Shown: positions 50,194-57,602 of the stretch, one piece after another
Layout of the letters: every line of letters starts with the position of its first letter
How positions within the stretch are numbered: the first letter of the stretch is position 1
Source: Nocardioides sp.
GTDB lineage: Bacteria; Actinomycetota; Actinomycetes; Propionibacteriales; Nocardioidaceae
DNA length: 64,000 nt
Direction of reading: 5' to 3'
Assembly (NCBI RefSeq): GCF_030150155.1
Contig: NZ_JASLGR010000027.1
Location: 51,609 to 115,608 of the forward strand
The notes under the pieces: model-generated
What the model was told of the DNA's origin: nothing
Databases searched by the model: none
Seen by the model: the letters and a program-made list of their open reading frames with translations, nothing else
Made by a program: the position numbers and the translations under genes

Positions 50194-51911
50194 TGCGGCG
50201 CGGGGGCGAGCGGGGCGCGGTGCTGCCGATCATGGCGATGATGGTCACGATCGTCATCACCGCCGCCGCGTTCGCCGTCGACCTCGGGGTGCAGCGGGTC
50301 GCTCGCCGCGACATGCAGGCCGTCTCCGACGTGGTCGCCCTCGACGTCGCCCGGCTGGTGGACGGCCGGACGCGGGCGCAGATCGTGGCCGGCACCGGCG
50401 CCTCCCCGGCCAAGCGGACCCTCGCTGCGGTGGTCGCCGACTCGATCGCCCGCAACACCGCCGACGCCGTCGGCTCGACCCCGGCCGTCTCCGTGTACCT
50501 GGTCAAGGCCGACGCCACCGGGGCCTATCCGCGGTCCGGGGGAGTGCCGGTCCAGGTGCTCACCGGTGAGGTGCCGAACGCTGTCGTCGTGACCGCCTCG
50601 ACCTCGGTCCGCTTCGTCTTCGGCACGATCGCCGGGGTGCGTGACGGCGGTGCCGGACGCTCCGCGCTCGCCCGTGCCCTCGCCCCGACGCTCTGCTTCT
50701 CCGTCGGCACCGACGCGCTCGCGCTGACCACCGACCACAGCGCGCTCAGCCCGCTGCTCTCGACGCTGCTCTCGGGGAAGATCAAGGCGGTCGGGTACGA
50801 CGGCCTGGTGAGCGCCCAGAACCTGCAGGTGCCGCTGGCGGGCCTGATGACGAACCTCGGCGTCGGCACCGTCGACCAGCTCGCCACCACCCAGGTGACG
50901 ATCTCGCAGCTCGCGCTCGCCTCGGTCGCCGCCATCACGGCCCAGGAACCGACCGCCGACGTCTCCGCACTGAGCTCGTTGCTCCACCTTCCGGTGACGG
51001 TGCCGGCGATCACGCTCGGCTCGATCCTGGCCCTCACCACGGGCGGACCGACCAGCGGCCTGAGCGGGTCCGTCAACGCCCTCGACCTGGTCACCGCGGC
51101 GGTGGTGGCCGCCAGCGGGAACAGTGCGCTGGCCGGGTCGCTGCTGGTGCCCGGCCTGGCGGGGGTGAGCTTCACCTTCATCCAGCCGCCCCAGATCGCC
51201 TGCGGGGCGCCGACCGACTCGCCGCAGCCGTTCGCAGCCGGGGCACAGGTCCAGCTCGACGTCGACGTGCCGCTCAGCGCGACCGCGGCCCTGGGCGTGA
51301 CGTCGGGGAGGGTGGCCCTCGCGGTCAAGGTCGCCAGCGGCGACGCCACCCTCACCGGCCTCGGCTGCACCCCGGAGAGCGCGACCTTCCTGGTCCACAC
51401 CGGTGCGGCGGTGGTGCCCCCGGACCGGAGCACGGTGGAGCTCAACGTGACGCTGGCGAAGTTCCTCGACTTCGTCCCGGGTCTGGGCACGCTGCTGGCC
51501 CTCGCCCTGCGGGCCCTCGGCCTGGACCCGGTCGGTCTGGTCGCGAAGGTCGGTGCGGCGATCGTGAGCGACACCCGCTCCGGTGTCGTGATCACCTACC
51601 CGCCGGCACCCGCGCTCCCGCCGACGTACACGGTCTCGGGCAGTCACGGCAGCGTGCTGAACCTGACCGCGGCCGACGTCCAGCTCTCCACCGCGTCGAA
51701 CGCGATCGGGGGAGTGCTGGGCAGCCTGCTCAACCCGACGCTCTCGGCTGTGACCGGCGGGGTGGTCACGCCGCTGCTCAACACGGTGGTCTCGCCGCTG
51801 CTGTCGAGCCTGATCCTGCCGTTGCTCTCGAAGCTGGGGATCACGCTGGGCAACACCGACATCACGGTGCGGGGCAGGCCCGACTGTGGCGGGGTGCAGC
51901 TGATCGGCTGA
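50193..51911 (+). CDS. TadG-like protein (second copy)
   Basis: A 572-residue paralogue of the protein at 47555: GGERGAVLPIMAMMVTIVIT, FAVDLGVQRVARRDMQAVSD, VDGRTRAQIVAGTGAS, and the C-terminal PDCGGVQLIG matching CGGPRLVG in the first copy. One N-terminal membrane helix; the remainder is Leu/Thr/Val-rich and predicted to be extracytoplasmic. The TadE-TadG order is repeated exactly, so the two cassettes probably arose by duplication followed by strong divergence of the surface-exposed middle. Confidence 0.75.
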   Translation: MRRGGERGAVLPIMAMMVTIVITAAAFAVDLGVQRVARRDMQAVSDVVALDVARLVDGRTRAQIVAGTGASPAKRTLAAVVADSIARNTADAVGSTPAVSVYLVKADATGAYPRSGGVPVQVLTGEVPNAVVVTASTSVRFVFGTIAGVRDGGAGRSALARALAPTLCFSVGTDALALTTDHSALSPLLSTLLSGKIKAVGYDGLVSAQNLQVPLAGLMTNLGVGTVDQLATTQVTISQLALASVAAITAQEPTADVSALSSLLHLPVTVPAITLGSILALTTGGPTSGLSGSVNALDLVTAAVVAASGNSALAGSLLVPGLAGVSFTFIQPPQIACGAPTDSPQPFAAGAQVQLDVDVPLSATAALGVTSGRVALAVKVASGDATLTGLGCTPESATFLVHTGAAVVPPDRSTVELNVTLAKFLDFVPGLGTLLALALRALGLDPVGLVAKVGAAIVSDTRSGVVITYPPAPALPPTYTVSGSHGSVLNLTAADVQLSTASNAIGGVLGSLLNPTLSAVTGGVVTPLLNTVVSPLLSSLILPLLSKLGITLGNTDITVRGRPDCGGVQLIG

Positions 51912-51928
51912 CGCCCGTCCGCAGTTCG

Positions 51929-51945
51929 TATATCATCTACACATG
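51929..51945 (+). promoter_or_regulatory. Leaderless promoter with shared operator-like motif (copy 1)
   Basis: TATATCATCTACACATG, where TATCAT is the -10 box, six bases precede the ATG at 51943, and 15 of 17 positions match the motif at 53108-53124. A regulator binding here would cover the -10 and the start codon. Confidence 0.6.
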
Positions 51946-52722
51946 ATCGATGCGGAGACCGTGATCCCTCCGGCGCGGGTGGCCACGGCGGCGACCAAGG
52001 GGCGCCGGTTCGCCCTGGTGCTGCCGTCCACCAACACCTCGGTGGAGCGCGAGTTCCACCACCTGCGGCCCGAGGACTGCAGCTGGCACACCGGTAGGAT
52101 CATGATCTCGGCTCCGGCGCTCGACTCGGCCGACGCGTTCGGCCTCTTCCGCGAGTGCCTCAACGAGGCGCTGCCCTCGGCGCTGGAGATCGTGATGACC
52201 TGCCGGCCCGACTATGTCGTGATGGGGATGAGCGCGGAGACGTTCTGGGGCGGCGTGGCCGGCAATGCCGCCTTCGAGCAGAACGTCCGCGACCTGACCG
52301 GCCTCGAGGTCACCACCGGCGCGACGGCGGCGGGGGAGGCACTGCGGGCCTTCGGTGCTCGTCGGATCGGCATCGTGACGCCGTACCAGCCGGTCGGCGA
52401 CGAGCAGGTGGTCGCGTACTTCACCGAGCTCGGCTTCGAGGTGGCGGCCATCACCGGGCTGTGCTCGGCCTCGGCCACCTCGATCGCCGAGGAGTCTCCC
52501 GAGACGCTGCGTGAGGCGTTCCTCTCCGTCGACGGCCCCGATGTCGACGCACTCATCCAGTGCGGCACGAACCTGGAGTGCGTCGCCGTGGCCGCCGAGC
52601 TCGAGCGGGAGCTCGGCAAGCCGGTGATCGCGATCAACGTCGCCACCATGTGGCACGCCTTCCGGGCCAACGGCATCGACGCCCGGATCCACGGCCACGG
52701 CTCGCTGCTCGAGCTGCACTGA
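51943..52722 (+). CDS. Maleate isomerase / arylmalonate decarboxylase family protein
   Basis: A 259-residue Asp/Glu racemase-fold enzyme. N-terminal LVLPSTNTSVEREFHHL matches the substrate-binding loop of the maleate cis-trans isomerase group. Members of that group use two Cys. Here the second is present (ALIQCGTN, Cys207), but the first position reads VVMGMSAETFWGG, with Gly-Met-Ser instead of Cys-Thr-Ser, as in arylmalonate decarboxylase, which has only the second Cys. So decarboxylase-type rather than isomerase chemistry is possible. ATG 51943 is set by TATCAT six bases upstream. It is followed by a Dabb-domain gene; substrate is unknown. Confidence 0.78.
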   Translation: MIDAETVIPPARVATAATKGRRFALVLPSTNTSVEREFHHLRPEDCSWHTGRIMISAPALDSADAFGLFRECLNEALPSALEIVMTCRPDYVVMGMSAETFWGGVAGNAAFEQNVRDLTGLEVTTGATAAGEALRAFGARRIGIVTPYQPVGDEQVVAYFTELGFEVAAITGLCSASATSIAEESPETLREAFLSVDGPDVDALIQCGTNLECVAVAAELERELGKPVIAINVATMWHAFRANGIDARIHGHGSLLELH

Positions 52723-52750
52723 CCCGCACTCACCAACGAAGGACTGACGC

Positions 52751-53068
52751 ATGTTCCACCACGTAGGCCACCTGACCCTCGTCCCCGAGATCACCGCCGG
52801 CCAGCTCGACGCGATCACCGAGGCCCTGCTGGGGCTGCCCGGCCAGATCCCGGGCCTGCTCGGCGGGGAGGTGGCGCCCGATGCTGGCCTGAGCGAGGGC
52901 AACGCGACACTGCGGTTCCACATGCGCTTCGACTCCGAGGAGTCGTGGCGCGCCTACGGCTCGCACCCCGCGCACGTCGCGGTCGTCACCGAGCACATCG
53001 TCCCTGTCCTGGTCGGCAAGGCCTTCGTGCAGTACGACGACGCGGCGGTCCGCTCGGCGTCGGTCTGA
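52751..53068 (+). CDS. Dabb-domain (stress-responsive A/B barrel) protein
   Basis: A 105-residue single alpha/beta-barrel of the Dabb family: MFHHVGHLTLVPEITAGQLD, LPGQIPGLLGGEV, MRFDSEESWRAYGSHPAHV, then HIVPVLVGKAFVQYD. Dabb proteins act in catabolic pathways and polyketide cyclisation, usually as dimers. ATG 52751 follows GAAGGA, 28 bases after the decarboxylase-like gene, so they form a likely two-gene operon. Confidence 0.85.
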   Translation: MFHHVGHLTLVPEITAGQLDAITEALLGLPGQIPGLLGGEVAPDAGLSEGNATLRFHMRFDSEESWRAYGSHPAHVAVVTEHIVPVLVGKAFVQYDDAAVRSASV

Positions 53069-53107
53069 GTGAACTTGGAGGAAGGGTTCCCCGCCCCTCG
53101 CAATGAA

Positions 53108-53124
53108 TATATGATCTACATATG
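53108..53124 (+). promoter_or_regulatory. Leaderless promoter with shared operator-like motif (copy 2)
   Basis: TATATGATCTACATATG; TATGAT is the -10 and the ATG follows after six bases at 53122. The core ATATG-ATCTA-CATAT (53109-53123) is a perfect inverted repeat with 5-bp arms. It matches 15 of 17 bases of the motif at 51929-51945. Confidence 0.6.
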
Positions 53125-54219
53125 GCTTTCAGTACGATCACCGACCTCGATGTCGCCGCCGCCCAGACCCACAGTCGCGAGCTGAGGGCACGGCTGCTGG
53201 CCAGCACCTCCGACACCTACGTCACCGGCCCGACCGGGCAGGGCGACGGCGAGCGGGTCGTCGTTCTGGGCGGCACCGGCTACATCGGGCGGGCGCTCGT
53301 CCCCGAGCTGGTCCGACGCGGGTACGCCCCCGTCGTGCTGGCCCGCTCGGCCGAGGTGAAGAACGAACCCGAGTTCGCGGGCGCCGAGGTCGTGGTCGGC
53401 GATCCGACCCGGGCTGGCGACGTGGTCACCGCCGTGGCCGGTGGTCCCACGGCGGTCGTGATCTCGCTGCTGAGCGGTCGGCGCCCCAACGACGCCGAGG
53501 AGTGCCGCCAGGTCGATCACGAGGCGGTGGTCAACGGGATCCGGGCCGCCGTGGCCCACCGGGTCCGCCAGTTCATCCAGATCAGCGACTTCGGCGCCTA
53601 CCGGCCCGAGCTGATCCCGCAGGTCTACAAGCTCCAGGTCGAGGGGGAGCTGATCGGCCAGCACCACGGCGCGCTGCCCTGGACGATCATCCGCCCCACG
53701 GCGTACTACCCCTACATGTCGGCGACCTTCGGTGACGTCAAGAACGGCCTGAAGTACCGGATCTTCGACCACGGCGAGTACAGCGTGGTCAACCCGATCG
53801 CCCGGGAGGACCTGGCCGAGTTCATCGTCAACCAGGTGCTCGACGACGACGCCCTGGGCCGGGTGCTGCCGGTCGGCGGGCCGTGGACGGCCGACAACAC
53901 CGTCACCCTCAAGGGCGCCGGCGAGATGATGTTCGAGGTCAACGGCCGCACCCCGGAGTGGGAGGTCGTCACGATGGCGTCGTGGGACAAGAAGATCGCG
54001 CGCCTGACCAGGCTGGGCAGGTACTCCAAGCAGCTCAAGCCGGTCGCCTACTACCTGGAGGCGGCGAAGTACTGGTCCGTGGTCGACCACGTCGCGCCGT
54101 CCTACGGGCATCGGACGCTGCGCCAGTTCATGGACAAGCTGGTCGACCGTGAGTGGCCGACCGGGAGCTTCCGGGAGCGGATGAAGAGCGGCACCAATGT
54201 GATGCCGACCGACGTCTGA
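53122..54219 (+). CDS. NmrA-like SDR resembling divinyl (proto)chlorophyllide 8-vinyl-reductase
   Basis: A 365-residue atypical short-chain dehydrogenase. The NAD(P) loop is VVVLGGTGYIGRALVPEL (residues ~46-63). QFIQISDFGAY and LPWTIIRPTAYYPYM follow the NmrA/complex I-NDUFA9-like pattern. VVNPIAREDLAEFIVNQVLD and VLPVGGPW match the C-terminal half of the BciA/DVR vinyl reductase group. No other chlorophyll genes are present, and this genus is not phototrophic, so the substrate must differ. ATG 53122 is set by the leaderless TATGAT box. It probably belongs to the same regulon as 51943-53068 because the two promoters share a motif. Confidence 0.75.
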   Translation: MAFSTITDLDVAAAQTHSRELRARLLASTSDTYVTGPTGQGDGERVVVLGGTGYIGRALVPELVRRGYAPVVLARSAEVKNEPEFAGAEVVVGDPTRAGDVVTAVAGGPTAVVISLLSGRRPNDAEECRQVDHEAVVNGIRAAVAHRVRQFIQISDFGAYRPELIPQVYKLQVEGELIGQHHGALPWTIIRPTAYYPYMSATFGDVKNGLKYRIFDHGEYSVVNPIAREDLAEFIVNQVLDDDALGRVLPVGGPWTADNTVTLKGAGEMMFEVNGRTPEWEVVTMASWDKKIARLTRLGRYSKQLKPVAYYLEAAKYWSVVDHVAPSYGHRTLRQFMDKLVDREWPTGSFRERMKSGTNVMPTDV

Positions 54220-54262
54220 AGGCTCGGCGCCCCGCACTCGTCCCATCTGCCTCATCCGTCCC

Positions 54263-54304
54263 GCCGAAGGCCCCGAACCCTCCCCAGGGTCCGGGGCCTT
54301 CGGC
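54263..54304 (+). terminator. 13-bp hairpin after the vinyl-reductase-like gene
   Basis: GCCGAAGGCCCCG (54263-54275) pairs with CGGGGCCTTCGGC (54292-54304). The loop contains a further ACCCT/AGGGT stem. GTTCCTCC follows. It separates the catabolic unit from yraN. Confidence 0.75.
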
Positions 54305-54408
54305 GTTCCTCCACAGGCACGGGCGCTCGCCCGATCGACGGGTCGGGTAGCGCGCACGCTGAAGGCCGGTCGCGAACCCGTCGCGGCCCTGGCGGACAGG
54401 AGTGGGCG

Positions 54409-54771
54409 ATGGTCAGGACGGCGGCGCAACGGCTCGGGGCCGAGGGCGAGGAGCTGGCAGCGGCCCTGCTGCGGAGCAAGGGGATGGTGGTGCTCGACCG
54501 GAACTGGCGATGCTCGGTCGGCGAGCTCGACCTGGTTCTGCGCGATGGCGGTGATCTGGTTGCCTGTGAGGTCAAGACCCGCCGCGGGCTGCGTTGCGGG
54601 ACGCCGCACGAGGCGATCACAGCGACCAAGCTGGAACGGCTCCGCGTCCTGATCGCCCGCTGGGCCGCCGAGCGCGGGCTGCGCCCGGCGGGGGTGCGGA
54701 TCGATCTCGTCGCCGTGCTCAAGCCGCCCGGCGGCGAGGCCACCCTCGATCACGTCCGGGGCCTGCTCTGA
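54409..54771 (+). CDS. yraN: UPF0102 (YraN) family nuclease-fold protein
   Basis: A 120-residue endonuclease-like fold: LGAEGEELAAALLRSKGMVV, then GELDLVLRDGGDLVACEVKT, which gives the E-x-D, then E-x-K pattern of Holliday-junction resolvase-like enzymes. Activity is not established. ATG 54409 follows CAGGAG. The TGATG overlap with comM couples translation; yraN-comM-dprA is a standard block. Confidence 0.93.
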   Translation: MVRTAAQRLGAEGEELAAALLRSKGMVVLDRNWRCSVGELDLVLRDGGDLVACEVKTRRGLRCGTPHEAITATKLERLRVLIARWAAERGLRPAGVRIDLVAVLKPPGGEATLDHVRGLL

Positions 54772-56345
54772 TGTTCGCGCGCACGCACACCGTCGCGCTC
54801 GCCGGCGCCCTCGGTCACCTGATCGACGTCCAGGCCGACGTCTCCAGCGGCACGCCCGGCACCACCCTGGTCGGCCGCGCCGACGCGATGCTCAACGAGG
54901 GCCGCGATCGAGCCCGGATGGCGGTGCAGAACAGCGGCCTGGACTGGCCGGTCAACCAACGCGTCACCGTGCTGCTCTCACCCGCCGACGTGCCGAAGGT
55001 CGGCACCCACTACGACCTCGCGATCGCGGTCGCTGTGCTCGCCGCGACCGGCGTGCTGGCACCCGAGGTGCTCGGCGGTCTGACCCTGATCGGAGAGCTG
55101 GCCCTCGACGGCGGCCTGCGCCCGGCAGCGGGCGTCCTGCCGATGGTGCTGGCCTCGGTGCGCCACGGTGTGCACCGCGTGATCGTGCCCGAGACCCAGG
55201 TCGGCGAGGCGATGATGGTGCCCGGCGTCGACGTGCTCGGGATGCGCTCGCTGGCCCAGGTGGTCGCCGAGCTGCGTCACGACGAGATGCCCAGCGCCGA
55301 GCCGGTGCGCGGGGTGCCGGCCAGCACCTTCCTCGGGTGGCGCGGCCAGGAGCGTCTGAGCGAGGTCGACATGGCCGACCTGCGCGGACTGGCCGACGCC
55401 AAGTTCGCGGCACAGGTCGCCGCCGCCGGCGGCCACCATCTGCTGCTCTCGGGGCCCAAGGGGTGCGGCAAGACCTCGGTCGCCGAACGGCTCCCGACAC
55501 TGCTGCCCGACCTGGAGCCCGACGTCGCCGTCGAGCTGACCGCCCTGCGCTCCCTCGCCGGCCGACTCGACCCGGCCGAGGGCCTGCCGCGGCGCCCGCC
55601 CTACACCGCACCGCACCACGATGCGAGCAAGGCGGCGCTGGTCGGCGGTGGCTCAGGCAAGGTCAGCCCCGGCCTGATCAGCCTCGCCCACGGCGGCGTC
55701 GTCTTCCTCGACGAGTTCCCGCACTTCCGGGCAGACGTGATCGACGCGCTGCGCGACCCGATGGAGAACGGCGACATCACCGTCTCCCGGGGCGAGGAGA
55801 CGGTCAGGCTCCCCGCCCGTGCCCTGGTCGTGCTCGCCGCCAACCAGTGCGCCTGCGGCAACGAGGGGAGTCCTCGAGCGGTGTGCCGATGTCGCGCGAC
55901 CGAGAAGCGCGACTACCAACGTCGGATGAGCGGGCCGGTGCTCGACCGGATCGACATCACCCGCCAGCTCCGCCCCTCGGTGCCCGGCGACCAGGACGGA
56001 CCTGCGGGCGCCAGTGCCGAGATCCGGGAGGCGGTCGTCCGGGCCCGGGCGCGCCAGTCCGATCGCTACGCGGGCACCGGCTGGCGGCTCAACAGCGACG
56101 TGCCGGCCGTCGCGCTGCGCGAGGAGTGGCCGCTGGCGCCCGACGCGGCCCGCGAGCTGGACGGCGCGATGGGGCAGGGCGTGCTCACCCACCGCGCCAT
56201 CGTCAGGGTGCAGCGCCTCGCCTGGACGCTGGCGGACCTGGGCGAACGGGAGCGGCCCGGCATCGCCGAGCTGCACGCCGCCCTCGCGCTGCGCACCGGG
56301 GCGCCGCTGCCCGAGCGCCTCGTCCGGGGCGGAGGCCTGCGATGA
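54771..56345 (+). CDS. comM: YifB/ComM family Mg-chelatase-like AAA+ ATPase
   Basis: A 524-residue helicase-like AAA+ protein; ComM in other bacteria promotes branch migration during natural transformation. The N-terminal ChlI-like domain starts FARTHTVALAGALGHLIDVQ. Walker A is GPKGCGKTS near residue 229 and Walker B VVFLDEF near 310. The family Cys cluster is ANQCACGNEG then VCRCR near 360-375. The C-terminal Mg-chelatase subunit motif includes SGPVLDRIDI. ATG 54771 shares its A with the yraN stop, and its own stop overlaps dprA (ATGA). Confidence 0.93.
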   Translation: MFARTHTVALAGALGHLIDVQADVSSGTPGTTLVGRADAMLNEGRDRARMAVQNSGLDWPVNQRVTVLLSPADVPKVGTHYDLAIAVAVLAATGVLAPEVLGGLTLIGELALDGGLRPAAGVLPMVLASVRHGVHRVIVPETQVGEAMMVPGVDVLGMRSLAQVVAELRHDEMPSAEPVRGVPASTFLGWRGQERLSEVDMADLRGLADAKFAAQVAAAGGHHLLLSGPKGCGKTSVAERLPTLLPDLEPDVAVELTALRSLAGRLDPAEGLPRRPPYTAPHHDASKAALVGGGSGKVSPGLISLAHGGVVFLDEFPHFRADVIDALRDPMENGDITVSRGEETVRLPARALVVLAANQCACGNEGSPRAVCRCRATEKRDYQRRMSGPVLDRIDITRQLRPSVPGDQDGPAGASAEIREAVVRARARQSDRYAGTGWRLNSDVPAVALREEWPLAPDAARELDGAMGQGVLTHRAIVRVQRLAWTLADLGERERPGIAELHAALALRTGAPLPERLVRGGGLR

Positions 56346-57499
56346 GCCCGGCGAGCCTGGAGGAGGAGCGCCGCGACCGGCTGGTGCTGAGCCTGATCTT
56401 CGAGCCCGGCGATCCCCGCGTGGCCGACCTGGTCGAGCGCTTCGGGGCGCCACGGGCACTGGAGCTGATACGGGCCAACCTGCTGGCCGCCGAGGTCGTC
56501 ACCGATGCCGCCCAGCGTCTGACGGCGCTGCGGCCCGACACGGTCCTCGACGTCGGCGCCCAGATCGGTGCGCGCTACGTGATCCCCGGCGACGAGGAGT
56601 GGCCCGCCCCGCTGGAGGACCTGGTCCATGCGGGGCAGCTCTCCGGGCGCGGGGGAGTGCCGCTCGGTCTGTGGGTGCGCGGCCAACGCCTGGACCGGCT
56701 CGTGCCGCGCGTGGCCATCGTCGGATCGCGGTCGGCGACGACGTACGGCGTCGAGCAGGCCGCCCTGATCGCAGCCGAGTGCACCCACGCGGGCCACGTC
56801 GTCGTCTCCGGCGGGGCGTTCGGGATCGACATCGCCGCCCATCGCGCCACCCTGGCCGCCGGCGGCAGCACCATCGTCGCGCTCGCCCACGGCCTCGACC
56901 GGGTCTACCCGGTCGCCCACGCTCCGATCGTGGAGGCCGCGCTCGCCACCGGGGCGATGGTCTCGGAGCTGGCACCGGGCACCGCGCCGATGCAGCTGCG
57001 CTTCCTGGCCCGCAACCGCCTGATCGCGGGCCTGGCGGCCGGCACCGTGATCGTGGAGGCCGGGGTGCGCAGCGGGGCCTTGAACACCGCCAACTGGACC
57101 AGTCGACTCTCGCGTCCGCTGATGGCTGTGCCGGGGCCGACCACCAGCTCGGCCTCACGTGGCACCCACGAGCTGATCCGTTCCGGCGCGGCGGTCCTGA
57201 CCGCCACCGGACCCGAGGTCGTCGAGCTCCTGACGGGCCCCGGCGAGGTCACGGTGGCGCCGCTGCGAGCACCCACCCGACGCCGCGACCGGCTCGACAC
57301 CCGATCCCGGCAGCTGCTGGAGGCGGTGCCGCTGGCCCGGCCGGCCGACGTCAGCCGGATCGCGACGGTGGCCGGGATCGGGCTGCTCGACGCCCAGCGG
57401 ATGATCCGCCGCCTGGAGGAGCAGCGGCTCGTCGTCTTCGAGGCCGGCGGCTGGCGGCTGGCGAGTCCCGACGAGCCGGCCGAGGACCTCCCGCCCTAG
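56342..57499 (+). CDS. dprA: DNA-processing protein DprA
   Basis: Loads RecA on incoming single-stranded DNA during transformation. At 385 residues it has an N-terminal helical region, the extended Rossmann fold with RVAIVGSRSATTYG, VVSGGAFGIDIAAHRATLAAGG, RNRLIAGLAAGTVIVEAG and AVPGPTTSSASRGTHELIRSG (split here for length only), and a C-terminal winged helix (QLLEAVPLARPADVSRIATV). Its TAG stop forms the first three bases of the palindromic element at 57497-57592. Confidence 0.94.
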   Translation: MSPASLEEERRDRLVLSLIFEPGDPRVADLVERFGAPRALELIRANLLAAEVVTDAAQRLTALRPDTVLDVGAQIGARYVIPGDEEWPAPLEDLVHAGQLSGRGGVPLGLWVRGQRLDRLVPRVAIVGSRSATTYGVEQAALIAAECTHAGHVVVSGGAFGIDIAAHRATLAAGGSTIVALAHGLDRVYPVAHAPIVEAALATGAMVSELAPGTAPMQLRFLARNRLIAGLAAGTVIVEAGVRSGALNTANWTSRLSRPLMAVPGPTTSSASRGTHELIRSGAAVLTATGPEVVELLTGPGEVTVAPLRAPTRRRDRLDTRSRQLLEAVPLARPADVSRIATVAGIGLLDAQRMIRRLEEQRLVVFEAGGWRLASPDEPAEDLPP

Positions 57500-57592
57500 T
57501 GGCTCGTGTCAGACGTTGGTGGTCGGTTCGCGCACTCGGGGCACGCACCCCGAGCACGCCAACCATCTCCAAACCTCTGACACGAGCCACTA
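57497..57592. repeat. 96-bp palindromic element between dprA and xerC
   Basis: The ends are perfect 17-bp inverted repeats: TAGTGGCTCGTGTCAGA (57497-57513) and TCTGACACGAGCCACTA (57576-57592). Inside is a second stem, CTCGGGG with CCCCGAG (57535-57541 and 57548-57554), and partial complementarity elsewhere, so the whole unit folds as one long hairpin. It resembles a MITE or REP-type dispersed repeat. It may act as the dprA terminator. Confidence 0.7.
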
Positions 57593-57596
57593 GGCT
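57591..57596 (+). promoter_or_regulatory. Leaderless -10 box for xerC, overlapping the palindrome end
   Basis: TAGGCT, six bases, then ATG 57603. The first two bases (TA) are the last two of the palindromic element. Confidence 0.55.
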
Positions 57597-57602
57597 GAGG
57601 CG

